From: Selenomonas bovis DSM 23594
GTDB taxonomy: Bacteria > Bacillota > Negativicutes > Selenomonadales > Selenomonadaceae
Assembly: GCF_000381005.1 (NCBI RefSeq)
Contig: NZ_KB908383.1
Span: forward strand, 1-54,981
Reading direction: 5' to 3'
DNA length: 54,981 nucleotides
Shown here: in pieces, positions 19,148 to 27,252 of the stretch
How the letters are laid out: every line of letters begins with the position of its first letter
Position numbering within the stretch: the stretch's first letter is position 1
Program-made: the position numbers and the translations under genes
The notes under the pieces: model-generated
Seen by the model: the letters and a program-made list of their open reading frames with translations, nothing else
Databases searched by the model: none
What the model was told of the DNA's origin: nothing

Positions 19148-20731
19148 ATGATGGACTCGGAGAATCAGGCATATCAGTATGCTCTGCAGCTTTGGAAAGG
19201 GAAAAAGCTGTTTGAAGCGGAAACTGTGCTGAAAAAAGTATGGGCAGATACGGGGCGGCGGTCGATTTATGGAACGCTGCTCATGGGCTATATTTTGCGT
19301 GATTCGCAGCGATATGTATCGGAAATCCGTTGGCTGCAGCAGATGATGACGGAGTTTGCAGATGCACCGGAAAGAAAGGTGCTGGCGGAGGCATGGAGTT
19401 TGCTCGGGACAGCGCTGCGAGAACTCGGTGAAGGTGCGGGAGCGGTAGAGGCGTTGTTGCATTCAGCGGAGGTTGAGCCGGACCTCCGTCAGAAAATTGT
19501 AGAGTGCAGCAACGCTATTTTCGCGGCGAATGCAGCGCCGGAGTATGGAGCAATAGAGATGCAGGCGCTCTATACAGAATATCGGGCACTCCTTGCAAGG
19601 CTTATGAAGGTCGGGAATGCGGTGCCGTATGATAGGCCTGTGTGGCGCCATGAGAGGATTCGTGTGGGCTACCTTTCGGCTGATTTGCATGCACATCCCG
19701 TAGGGAATTTTGTACATTCGCTCTTGGTACACTACGATGTGACGCAATTCGAGGTCTATGTTTACAATATCGGGCGGAAGCATGATCGGGTGACGCAGGC
19801 ATTGCATGATGTGCACGCCGTTTGGCGAAATGCAGCGGACTGGGTAGATCAAGGCGCATACAGTCGTTTGGCGGCACAGATTCGCGCAGATGAAATCGAT
19901 ATTCTTGTCGATCTTGGCGGCCATACGAAGGGGAACGCGTTGCCGGTTTTCGCGTGGCAGGCAGCGCCAGTGCAGATTTCAGGCATCGGCTATTTCAATA
20001 GTACAGGGCTTTATGAGACGACGGGATTCCTCTCTGATGTTTATTGCGCACCTGCGGCGCAGTCGCCATATTTCGTCGAGCCGCTTTTACAGCTGCCGCA
20101 CACGCATTTTTGCTATGAGCCGTTTGCGGATTTTCCTGTTCCAGGAGAGCCTCCATGCCTGACGAAGAAATATATCACGTTCGGTTGCTTCAATCATTTT
20201 GCAAAAGTAACGGATGAGATGTTGAGGCTTTGGCGACAGATCTTACAGGCATTGCCGACCGCACAGCTCGTGCTGAAGCACCGCTTGTTTGGCAGTCAGG
20301 AGGGCCTTGCCTATACGAAGCAGCGTTTGGCGCGGCTCGGTTTACCTCTGGAGCGCGTCGAGTTTCGTGGATTTTCGGCGGATTATCTGCAGGAGTATCA
20401 TGATATCGATATTGCGCTCGACACGAGTCCGTATCAGGGCGGTGCGACAACGTGCGAGGCGCTCTATATGGGCGTGCCGGTCGTGTCGCTTGCAGGAGAA
20501 CGGCACGGAGCGCGATTCGGCGTCAGCTTCCTGACGAATATCGGCCTGCCGGAGCTCGCTGCGCATACGCCGGAAAATTATCTCGGCATTGCCGTAGGCT
20601 TGGCTAACGACAAGGAGCTATTGTGTGCGCTTCATGCCAGACTGCGTACCATGATGGAAGAATCTCCGCTGATGGATGGGCAGCAGTATCTGATGGATAT
20701 GGAAACGATGTATCGAAGTTTAAGAAAATGA
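19148..20731 (+). CDS. OGT/SPINDLY-type (GT41) glycosyltransferase, second copy
   Basis: This 527-residue paralogue of the protein at 12031 has a short TPR-like N-terminus (about 1-130) and the GT41 core: RIRVGYLSADLHAHPVGNF, DEIDILVDLGGHTKGNALP, AAPVQISGIGYF, GCFNHFAKVTDEML and DIALDTSPYQGGATTCEALYMG. The GGHTKGN block is closer to classical OGT than the other copy. It begins with two adjacent ATGs (19148 and 19151) behind GGGAGTGGG. Two GT41 enzymes suggest two acceptor sets or two sugars. It is the last gene of the glycosyltransferase island. Confidence 0.88.
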   Translation: MMDSENQAYQYALQLWKGKKLFEAETVLKKVWADTGRRSIYGTLLMGYILRDSQRYVSEIRWLQQMMTEFADAPERKVLAEAWSLLGTALRELGEGAGAVEALLHSAEVEPDLRQKIVECSNAIFAANAAPEYGAIEMQALYTEYRALLARLMKVGNAVPYDRPVWRHERIRVGYLSADLHAHPVGNFVHSLLVHYDVTQFEVYVYNIGRKHDRVTQALHDVHAVWRNAADWVDQGAYSRLAAQIRADEIDILVDLGGHTKGNALPVFAWQAAPVQISGIGYFNSTGLYETTGFLSDVYCAPAAQSPYFVEPLLQLPHTHFCYEPFADFPVPGEPPCLTKKYITFGCFNHFAKVTDEMLRLWRQILQALPTAQLVLKHRLFGSQEGLAYTKQRLARLGLPLERVEFRGFSADYLQEYHDIDIALDTSPYQGGATTCEALYMGVPVVSLAGERHGARFGVSFLTNIGLPELAAHTPENYLGIAVGLANDKELLCALHARLRTMMEESPLMDGQQYLMDMETMYRSLRK

Positions 20732-20911
20732 TAGGCTGAATTTCGGTCGTGCTTGCTGGCTATGAGTCAATCATGGTGACAATCTGTATGGTGTTGTTTT
20801 TATATTAAAATTCCATGTTATAAGTGTCATTAGGTGATGTATTCCATGACAGTTCGCACTTAATCTATGTGAAAATGGAGCCTGTGACGGTGATGACATG
20901 TAGGGTGGTTG

Positions 20912-21190
20912 ATGAATGACTTTCGTACTTTTTCGCCGGATACGATGTACTATGCTCCGTTGTGTGAGGCAATGGATAGATATAAGGACAATCAGGTGGA
21001 GGTGCCTGCTATGTGTGATGAACTGGAAAAATGGTGCAAAGAAGAGCGCAATGAGGGCTACGCCTAGGGCCGCAAAAAGACTATTCTAGCGATGTTGAAG
21101 CATGGTATGCCGACGGATACCATAGCCCAGATTGTCGGCTGGACGAATGAAAAAGTTCGCGAACAGGGGAAAGTTCATGGGATTCTATGA
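20912..21190 (+). pseudogene. Fragment resembling the C-terminus of an Rpn-family nuclease
   Basis: Translation from ATG 20912 gives MCDELEKWCKEERNEGYA, an in-frame TAG at 21065, then GRKKTILAMLKHGMPTDTIAQIVGW. This charged, glycine-rich tail is typical of the recombination-promoting nuclease/transposase (Rpn, PD-(D/E)XK) group common in selenomonads. The nuclease core is absent, so it is a dead fragment if the family call is right. Confidence 0.45.
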
Positions 21191-21359
21191 AGGCTGGTTG
21201 ATGGTTGATGCTTGCATTGCAGTTGCGGCCTGTGCCTGTTTTGCAGGAGAATAGGATTTATTGATGAGAAAATTTGCTATAGAGGCTGGCCATCCGCGCA
21301 GATTCAATGGCAATGATAGGGAGATCATATTCTGGCGTAGAGATATTTAACGCCGGAAT

Positions 21360-21840
21360 ATGCCTTTTACTATATTCAAATTTCTCAGTTGTGAAACCGC
21401 TCATTTAGAAATTATTGAGATGTTAAAGTCCTCAAAAGAAGTGTTTGAACGGGAGAGGTGCCTGCATGTGTATCTTGGCCAGGTGAGCTGCCAACTGGTT
21501 GCCATGGCACTGACGCTTATGGATGACGCATTGTGGAAAAAGCATCAGAAAGAAAGAGCATGTTCGAAGCGCAAAGACTGGCGCACACTTGTGACCCTGT
21601 ATGGAGAAGTCAAGATCCGTCGCCGCCTTGTGCAGCTTGAGAATGGCGAGAATGATTATCCCGTGGACAAAATCATGGGATTTATCAAATAGTCATGCTT
21701 GAGATACTATCTGCAATACATCATTGTCGTGCTGGCGGCTAAAAGTGTTTATCGCGCAACGGCGCAAGCCGTGAAAATGCTGATCAATGCAACAGTAAAC
21801 CATACGCAGGTAGGCACAGTATTAGTTCACCGAGAAAAGC
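21360..21840 (+). pseudogene. ISLre2-family (UPF0236) transposase fragment
   Basis: The first 110 codons contain KRKDWRTLVTLYGEVKIRRR and NDYPVDKIMGF, close to the N-terminus of ISLre2-type transposases. After a stop near 21692 a second frame continues with YIIVVLAAKSVYRATAQAV and INATVNHTQV, again ISLre2-like. The catalytic part is missing. It is a truncated and frameshifted relic, followed immediately by the promoter of vapD. Confidence 0.65.
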
Positions 21841-21867
21841 TTGACACATACCTGGGAGGCTTTTGTG

Positions 21868-21896
21868 TTGACACACAAAAAAAAAAGTTGTATTAT
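21868..21896 (+). promoter_or_regulatory. Sigma-70/A promoter of vapD
   Basis: A perfect TTGACA (21868-21873), a 17-base spacer and TATTAT (21891-21896) lie 44 bases before the vapD start. The spacer contains an A-tract of about 12 bases. It follows the ISLre2 relic directly, so the gene carries its own promoter. Confidence 0.8.
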
Positions 21897-21939
21897 CAAA
21901 CTGATAAATTGAGATGTCTTATGAGAAAGGGTGAGACTG

Positions 21940-22236
21940 ATGAAATATGCAATTGCATTCGATCTGGATACAGAGGCTCTCAGTCGTGCATATGATCGCG
22001 CTAATTATACGAATGCTTATGGAGAAATTAAAAATATCCTCCTTAATGCTGGATTTGTTCATCAACAGGGGAGTGTCTATTTTGGGGACGAAACTGTTGA
22101 TGCCGTGAAAACAGTTATGGTAGTTCAGAAATTGGCAAGAAAATTACCATGGTTCGTGACTTGCGTGCGGGACATCCGAATGCTTCGGATTGAAGATGAT
22201 AATGACTTATTACCGGCAATTCAGAATAATGATTGA
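21940..22236 (+). CDS. vapD: VapD-family endoribonuclease (Cas2-like fold)
   Basis: VapD proteins are small Cas2-fold ribonucleases, known as toxins or stress RNases in Haemophilus and Helicobacter. In this 98-residue protein the family pattern is clear: KYAIAFDLDTE at the start, NAYGEIKNILLNAGF, QQGSVYFG, and LPWFVTCVRDIRMLRIED near the end. The conserved aspartate after AIAF is the probable catalytic residue. It has its own strong promoter and terminator. No VapX-like antitoxin gene is visible next to it, and no CRISPR array accompanies it, so it appears to be a solo copy inside a field of IS debris. Confidence 0.88.
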   Translation: MKYAIAFDLDTEALSRAYDRANYTNAYGEIKNILLNAGFVHQQGSVYFGDETVDAVKTVMVVQKLARKLPWFVTCVRDIRMLRIEDDNDLLPAIQNND

Positions 22237-22256
22237 AGAGCGAGCGAAGATGATTA

Positions 22257-22300
22257 ATTGAGGCCGCAACCGAGAAAATGGTTGCGGTCTCAATTGTTAT
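22257..22300 (+). terminator. Rho-independent terminator of vapD
   Basis: A 15-bp stem (ATTGAGGCCGCAACC with GGTTGCGGTCTCAAT, one G-U pair) with an eight-base loop is followed by TGTTATG. It starts about 20 bases after the vapD stop. Confidence 0.75.
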
Positions 22301-22420
22301 GTTTGTTGTCGCTTTTGCAGGAAGTATTGTAAGCGCCTAACAACTGACCGTCTTTAATCCATAAAATCATGAAGCTATAATGGAAGCATATTCCATGCCC
22401 GGAAGATTATAGTATGCCTC

Positions 22421-22536
22421 GTGAATATCCGGAAATGTCCGGGATACTCCGTACAGCTCCAGAGATGTCCGGAAAGGTCCGGTACGCTCCCAAAATCTCC
22501 AGAAATATCCAGAAAGGTCCGGAGGTATCCGGAAAG
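22421..22536. repeat. Tract with exact 10-bp periodicity
   Basis: About eleven consecutive 10-base units each end in TCC, usually followed by GG or AG; examples are GGAAATGTCC, GGAAAGGTCC and AGAAATATCC. The phase is kept without slippage over 110 bases although the first five bases of each unit vary. The tract lies between the left end of the IS66 element and tnpA. Confidence 0.8.
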
Positions 22537-22575
22537 CTGTAATCAGACAGTCTGCCCTATGGGAGGTAATGCTTC

Positions 22576-22923
22576 ATGACCACAATCAAGGAGGCTAAAC
22601 GAGCCTGCATGGGCCCGCATCATTAAGGATTGCCAGGTCAGTGCTCTTACTCAGGCTGAGTACTTCGAAAAAAATAACATCAGTAAAAACTCTTATTACT
22701 ACTGGCAACGTATCCTCCACTTGAAGATGCTTGAGAATCAGGACAGACCCTCTGCCCCCTCATCATCAACGTCTCAATTTGCCGAGGTCGATGTGACTAC
22801 TGGAAAAGCTATGAGAATCGTCTCCTGCTCCGCTATCATGGCTTTGAGCTGGAAATCACGGAATCGACGTCTCCTTCACTCCTGCGGAAGACTTTGGACG
22901 CTTTGAAAAGCGTGGGCCTATGA
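22576..22923 (+). pseudogene. tnpA: IS66 tnpA, frameshifted
   Basis: Translation passes through three frames: MTTIKEAKRAC, then WARIIKDCQVSALTQAEYF with KNSYYYWQR, then YENRLLLRYHGFELEI to the stop at 22921-22923. These are the helix-turn-helix N-terminus and end of IS66 TnpA. At least two frameshifts inactivate it. The stop overlaps the tnpB start as ATGA. Confidence 0.75.
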
Positions 22924-23279
22924 TGATGCTCAACCTGGATAGCATAGACAAGGTCTATATTGCCTGTGGCTATACGGATATGCGTAAGGCCGTCGATGGT
23001 CTCACCGCCATCGTACAAGAGAAGTTCCAGCTGGATCCGTTCACCCGGTCGCTGTTCCTCTTCTGTGGCAGGCGCCGCGACCGCATCAAGGCCCTGCTTT
23101 GGGAGGAGGATGGCTTCCTGCTCCGCTACAAGCGATTGGAGAACGGCCGTTTCAATTGGCCGAACTCAGAAGAGCAGGTCAGAGCCATAACCAGACGTCA
23201 GCTCGAGTGGCTGCTCGAAGGTCTTTCCATCAATCAGAAGAACGTCATCAAGCCTGCCTTCCCTCAGAAATGTATATGA
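22920..23279 (+). CDS. tnpB: IS66 accessory protein TnpB
   Basis: This intact 119-residue IS66 Orf2 shows the family pattern VYIACGYTDMRKAVDGL, then SLFLFCGRRRDRIKALLWEEDGF and LLRYKRLENGRF. TnpB is needed for IS66 transposition, but its biochemical role is not established. The start overlaps the tnpA stop. Because tnpA and tnpC are broken, the protein probably has no function here. Confidence 0.88.
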   Translation: MMMLNLDSIDKVYIACGYTDMRKAVDGLTAIVQEKFQLDPFTRSLFLFCGRRRDRIKALLWEEDGFLLRYKRLENGRFNWPNSEEQVRAITRRQLEWLLEGLSINQKNVIKPAFPQKCI

Positions 23280-23287
23280 GCGTAGAG

Positions 23288-23324
23288 CCTGAAAAGCCGT
23301 GTAATTACTGGCTTTTCAGGTTCT
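23288..23324 (+). terminator. Hairpin between tnpB and tnpC remnant
   Basis: A perfect 11-bp inverted repeat (CCTGAAAAGCC and GGCTTTTCAGG) with an 11-base loop is followed by TTCTTTT. It lies at the point where the tnpC N-terminus has been lost, so it may mark the deletion scar as well as end transcription. Confidence 0.5.
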
Positions 23325-23345
23325 TTTCCGCTCACGCGTGCAACC

Positions 23346-24254
23346 ATGGTCAACAGGATCATAGCTGCCTCGAAGTACTACTTCTCAGTATTGGCCGGAC
23401 ATATGAGGGAGCGCCTCATCGAGGAAGATGTGCCCCATGCTGATGAGACCTGTATACAGGTACATAAGGAGAAGGGCAAAGGCAATGCCACGAAATCCTA
23501 CATGTGGTGCTACTGCAGTAGCCCGCTCGGAGCCCGGCATGCCATCTGGCTGTTCCAGTATGAGAAAGGCCGCAAGGGCGCTTATGCCGAGGAATTCCTG
23601 AAAGGCTTCGACGGCATCCTGGTACGTGACCGGTTCGCTGGTTACAACCAGGAGCCCAGCGTCCGGCATGCCGGATGCTGGGCTCATCTCCGGCGGTATT
23701 TCGTGAACGCTATCCCGCCGAGGATGAAAGCTAGTCCGGAAAGACTGGCCGGGCAGGCAATCGCAAAGATCGATGAGATCTTCGCCATCGAGCGCGAGCT
23801 CAAAGAGGCTGCCGTCGAAGAACGGCAGAAACAGCGTCAGGAGCGGGAAAAGCCTCTGGTCGACGCTTTCTTCGCGTGGGCAGAATCGAGCCAGTCGAGT
23901 GCCGTGCCGAAATCCAAGATCGGCGCAGCCATCAACTATGCCATGAGTGCCCGAAAGACATTCTATACCTACCTCGACGATGGCCGTGTCAGCATAAGCA
24001 ATGCCACGGCTGAGAATGCCATACGCCCCTTCGTCATTGGGCGAAAGAACTGGATGTTATCCGATAGCCCCAGAGGGGCAGCAGACAGTGCTGCAATCTA
24101 CAGCCTGGTAGAGACCTGCAAGGCCAATGGCCTTGATCCAGCCAAGTACTTTGAGTCCATACTCACTCGGATGCCCAACGAGCCATTCTGGCAGAAGCCA
24201 GAACTCCTGGATGAATACATGTCCTGGAGTAAAGCGATGCAGGATAACTGCTGA
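23346..24254 (+). pseudogene. tnpC: IS66 transposase TnpC, N-terminally truncated
   Basis: 302 codons remain of the roughly 500 or more usual for TnpC. The catalytic region is present: ADETCIQV (first Asp), LVRDRFAGYNQ (second Asp), ATAENAIRPFVIGRKNW (Glu) and the C-terminal SLVETCKANGLDP. The zinc-finger and coiled-coil N-terminus and the segment leading to the catalytic core are missing. The first codon visible is not a genuine start. Confidence 0.8.
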
Positions 24255-24284
24255 ATATAGAATCGTGAATATTGATCTTCTTAA

Positions 24285-24310
24285 AGTCTAGCAGAAAAGC
24301 TAGGCTTTTT
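24285..24310 (+). terminator. Terminator at the right end of IS66
   Basis: An eight-base-pair stem (AGTCTAGC with GCTAGGCT, one G-U) around AGAAAA is followed by TTTTT, just inside the right inverted repeat. Confidence 0.65.
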
Positions 24311-24372
24311 CTATACGGTCAGTTGCTAGGCGCTTATGATGATTCTCTGGGATTTCACAAAAAAATACAAGA

Positions 24373-24419
24373 AGAGAGCAACATTGACATGAATTATTAT
24401 CAGTGGTTGCTCTCTTTTT
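24373..24419. terminator. Inverted repeat with T-tract, possibly bidirectional
   Basis: AGAGAGCAAC and GTTGCTCTCT form a perfect 10-bp stem with a 23-base loop, followed by TTTTT on the plus strand. On the minus strand the stem is followed by a T-rich stretch, so it could also end the minus-strand gene at 24535-24873. The remaining DNA to 24534 holds no supported gene. Confidence 0.5.
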
Positions 24420-24534
24420 GCCTGTGGATAACTCTTTTTTGTTTTATGCGGGCTTTTTCAGTGCCCTCCTATGCCGGGGGGATTTATTTAATAGGCCATT
24501 TTGTTACAGCCTATTCATGTGAATGCGATTAAAG

Positions 24535-24873
24535 TTAATCGCCGTTGCGCACACTTGAAGCACATATAACATAGCTCATATGATAATTTTGATTTTTATT
24601 CATATTCTTTACGCATATCCAATTTGCATCGCCATCATTTGGGCGCGCACATGTTCCATCATCCTTTTCGAAATCTGTCGTTTCTAAAAATAAATCTGGT
24701 AGGCAAACTTCCTTATAGACAGCATCAATAACAAACTTTTGGCCTCCATATGACAGATAACCTTCAAGCACAAGATGATATTTTGGAGCTAGATTTTGTG
24801 CTGCAATATCTTTGATTTCCTTCAACGAATATTGCTTATTCTGATCGAAATATTGGTCTCGTATGTTTGACAT
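24535..24873 (-). CDS. Hypothetical protein, 112 residues
   Basis: I do not recognise a family. The protein is soluble, with an N-terminal helical part (SLKEIKDIAAQNLAPKYH), a middle part with VLEGYLSYGGQKFVIDAVY and a polar end with NWICVKN. Support for a real gene comes from its own promoter with both boxes, an AAAGGA ribosome site seven bases before the ATG and normal codon use. It lies between two insertion sequences, so it may be cargo or the only survivor of the original locus. Confidence 0.6.
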   Translation of the reverse strand: MSNIRDQYFDQNKQYSLKEIKDIAAQNLAPKYHLVLEGYLSYGGQKFVIDAVYKEVCLPDLFLETTDFEKDDGTCARPNDGDANWICVKNMNKNQNYHMSYVICASSVRNGD

Positions 24874-24929
24874 TGTATCATTCCTTTTAGATAATTCTTC
24901 TATGATATATTCTATAATTCTATAATTCT

Positions 24930-24957
24930 ATTTTATCATCCTACCATAAAATGTCAA
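24930..24957 (-). promoter_or_regulatory. Promoter of the 112-residue gene
   Basis: On the minus strand TTGACA (24952-24957), a 16-base spacer and TAAAAT (24930-24935) with an upstream TG (extended -10) point at the hypothetical gene. The -35 box lies about ten bases from the stop of the IS256-type transposase, so the arrival of that IS could have supplied it. Confidence 0.65.
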
Positions 24958-24966
24958 TAACTAGGA

Positions 24967-26238
24967 CTAAAGGGCGTGCCAAGCATTTTGTGTAAAATCT
25001 TTATCGTATTGTTCCATTAGGCCTGCCATCCATTCGTCCATCAGCAACTGATTGCGGATGAGCGCCAAATTCGGAAGGTGGTGCTTACTCCATTTCTGGT
25101 AGAGTTCGAGGATGCGAAGATAGAAAATCTTGTAGACTGCCTCCTCGTTCGGAAACGAGCCTTTCTTTGTGACTTTCCGGAAGCTGGCGTTGACGCTCTC
25201 GATGGCGTTCGTCGTGTACATCACTTTGCGCACTGCGCTACCGTAATTGAAAAGCTGTTCGACGTGCTGGAAATTGTTCTCCCACACGGCAACGGCTCCC
25301 GGATAGTCTGCCCAGTCCTCCTTGAATTTGGAGAATGCTTTCCGCGCAGCTTCTGCTCTGACAGCGCCATAAACCGTTTTCATCTGTCTGGTGAAAGCGC
25401 TCCAGCTCTTGCGCGGGACGTAGCGGACAGAATTGTGGATGAGATGCACGATGCAGCGCTGGACGACCACCTCGGGAAAGATGGCTTTCGCACCTTCCTC
25501 CAAACCGCTCACGCCGTCCATAGAGAGGAAGCCGAGATCGCGGACGCCGCGCGCCTTGAGCTCATCGAAGATCTGCATCCAGGTATGCTTGCTCTCTGTC
25601 TCGTTGATCCAGAGACCGAGGACGTCCTTGTAGCCGCTGGCATCGTAGGACAGCATGGCGTAGACCGCCACCTGCTGCACGCCGCGTTCCGTGCGCACGG
25701 AGACGTAGATGCAGTCCACAAAAGCAAAAGGGTAGAACGACTTCAACGGGCGCGTGCGCCAGCGGTCCACTTCCTCCATGACGCAATCCGTGATATTGGA
25801 AATCTGCTCGTGCGACAGCTGGAAGCCATAGATGTCCTCGATGGTAGCGGCGATATCTCTCTGGCTCATACCGCGTGCGTACATGGCCAATACCTTGCCC
25901 TCGATGGAGGAGATATCCTTCTGGTGCTTCTTGATGACCTGTGGCTCGAAGGTGCCCTGACGGTCACGGGGAATCTTGAGCGGCAGCTCGCCCAATGATG
26001 TCCGAATGTTCTTCTTGGAATAGCCGTTGCGGTAGTTGTCGCTTTCGGCGGTACGCTCGTGCTTCTCATAGCACAGGTGATTCTCAAGCTCGCCCTTCAG
26101 CATGGACTCGAAGATGGGCGCGAAAATCTGCTTCAGGACATCCTGCACGTCCTGGGCATCCTTGATGTCATAGTTGGATAAAATCTGCTGAGCAATTTGC
26201 TCACCAGGCATATTGGGAGTGTTTTTCTTTCGTGCCAT
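24967..26238 (-). CDS. IS256-family (mutator-type) transposase
   Basis: This full-length DDE transposase of 423 residues has the family pattern NYRNGYSKKNIRTSLGELPLKIPRDR, FVDCIYVSVRTERGVQ (first Asp), SMDGVSGLEEGAKAIFP (second Asp), VQRCIVHLIHNSVRYV and TTNAIESVNASFRKVTKKG (Glu). The frame extends upstream to 26346, but the ATG at 26238 has AAGGA at the right distance and begins MARKKNTP as relatives do. The terminal inverted repeats are not evident to me, so the limits of the element are unset. It appears intact and possibly active. Confidence 0.93.
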   Translation of the reverse strand: MARKKNTPNMPGEQIAQQILSNYDIKDAQDVQDVLKQIFAPIFESMLKGELENHLCYEKHERTAESDNYRNGYSKKNIRTSLGELPLKIPRDRQGTFEPQVIKKHQKDISSIEGKVLAMYARGMSQRDIAATIEDIYGFQLSHEQISNITDCVMEEVDRWRTRPLKSFYPFAFVDCIYVSVRTERGVQQVAVYAMLSYDASGYKDVLGLWINETESKHTWMQIFDELKARGVRDLGFLSMDGVSGLEEGAKAIFPEVVVQRCIVHLIHNSVRYVPRKSWSAFTRQMKTVYGAVRAEAARKAFSKFKEDWADYPGAVAVWENNFQHVEQLFNYGSAVRKVMYTTNAIESVNASFRKVTKKGSFPNEEAVYKIFYLRILELYQKWSKHHLPNLALIRNQLLMDEWMAGLMEQYDKDFTQNAWHAL

Positions 26239-26558
26239 TGGTTCCATCCTTTTGATTATTTTTCCCAGTATGGGGCATGAAGCGTATTCTTGCAATTCCT
26301 GATTTACACAAACTATTTTACACTCCCACTCCTTCTGTTTCATCACACCATGTGGTATGGGATGGTACTAGGAAAAATGATTTCGTCATAAACTCTACGA
26401 TGGGTTTACATGAAAAGCAACGCAGATGAAAAAATACAGTGTATGTAGGGAAGGATGAGCTTATCTGTCGTATAGGGGTAAACCGTAGGGAGGTTATTCA
26501 GATAATGGAAAAAACGATAATAAAGATAGAGAAACGGAGATGAAGAGGGAGGCTGTTT
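26239..26558. other. Gap between IS256 transposase and the acyl/transketolase operon
   Basis: These 320 bases contain the upstream part of the IS256-type element and the leader of the next operon. GATAAT near 26495 could be a -10 box but has no good -35. A GAGGGAGG ribosome site at the right end serves the gene at 26559. I see no repeat or further gene. Confidence 0.5.
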
Positions 26559-27248
26559 ATGAAACGCGTTTTGGGTATCTATGGCTCGGGGGGGCTTGGC
26601 AGGTGTATTAATGAGCGTCTTCCTAAAGCGGAGCCAAGGTTCGCTGAGGTGGTATTCATTGACGATACGGTTCCGGAAGATATTTTCAGGAATCGGCGGA
26701 GGATGTCCTTTGCGTCGTTCTGCGAACGATATGCGCCGACGGAGGCGGATGTCATCATTGCGCAAGGGGAACCGGCACTTAGGGAGGATCTGTATTGCCG
26801 AGTGAAGAAGGCGGGGTATGCGCTTGCAACGATTTTGTCGGAGGGCGCATTTGTCAGTCCTTATGCACATGTAGGCGAAGGCGTTTTTATTTTCCCTGGT
26901 GCTGCCGTGGAAGATAATGCGGTGGTCGAGGATGATGTCTGCATTGCCGACCATGCGGTGGTCGCGCATGATGTCCACATCGGCAAGCATGTCTGTGTGG
27001 AGGCACAGTCTGTGGTTCCCGGGCATGTGGTTGTAGGCGAAGGAGCGTTCATCGGTATCGGGGCGCTGCTCCGCGACCGCGTGCGCGTCGGAGCGCATGC
27101 CGTGGTTGCCATGGGCGCCGTGGTCATGCGGGATGTGCCTGAGGCGGTAGAGGTGATGGGAAATCCCGCGCGCGCCTGCCGCAGGATTGATACATCGCAG
27201 CGTGTTTTTGCTGAGTATTACCATGGAACGGAAAGTGGAAAAGAGTAA
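26559..27248 (+). CDS. PglD/NeuD-type sugar O/N-acyltransferase (hexapeptide repeat)
   Basis: The first 80 residues of this 229-residue protein form the Rossmann-like domain of this family (MKRVLGIYGSGGLGR). The rest is a left-handed beta-helix built from hexapeptide repeats (HVGEGVFIFPGAAVEDNAVV, VVGEGAFIGIGALL) ending in VMGNPARACR. Enzymes of this group move an acetyl or other acyl group from CoA, or possibly ACP, to an amino or hydroxyl group of a nucleotide sugar. As first gene of the operon it may attach the acyl chain made by the genes that follow. Confidence 0.82.
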   Translation: MKRVLGIYGSGGLGRCINERLPKAEPRFAEVVFIDDTVPEDIFRNRRRMSFASFCERYAPTEADVIIAQGEPALREDLYCRVKKAGYALATILSEGAFVSPYAHVGEGVFIFPGAAVEDNAVVEDDVCIADHAVVAHDVHIGKHVCVEAQSVVPGHVVVGEGAFIGIGALLRDRVRVGAHAVVAMGAVVMRDVPEAVEVMGNPARACRRIDTSQRVFAEYYHGTESGKE

Positions 27249-27252
27249 TATC

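Larger units (their letters stand above)
22329..24337 (+). mobile_element. Degraded IS66-family insertion sequence
   Basis: The ends are inverted repeats: left GTAAGCGCCTAACAACTGAC and right GTCAGTTGCTAGGCGCTTAT, as expected for IS66. Between them lie tnpA (frameshifted), tnpB (intact) and tnpC (N-terminally deleted) in the standard order. No 8-bp target duplication is visible: the flanks read GAAGTATT and GATGATTC. This suggests an old insertion or altered ends. Confidence 0.85.

Noticed and set aside
21940-22236. Calling the VapD-like gene Cas2 of a CRISPR system
   Set aside because: No cas1, no other cas gene and no direct-repeat array are present in the window; the motif pattern fits VapD better.
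22421-22536. Calling the 10-bp-periodic tract a CRISPR array
   Set aside because: Units are only 10 bases with no spacers; the variable part is 5 bases.
24272-24532. 86-codon plus-strand open frame after IS66
   Set aside because: It crosses a terminator, the IS66 right end and another hairpin, and has no ribosome site.
25078-25998. 306-codon plus-strand open frame opposite the IS256 transposase
   Set aside because: The minus-strand transposase has all family motifs; the plus frame has none.
24957-26400. Terminal inverted repeats for the IS256-type element
   Set aside because: CTAGGACTAAAGGG on the left and CTAGTACCATCCC (inverted) on the right share only a few bases; not enough to set the ends.
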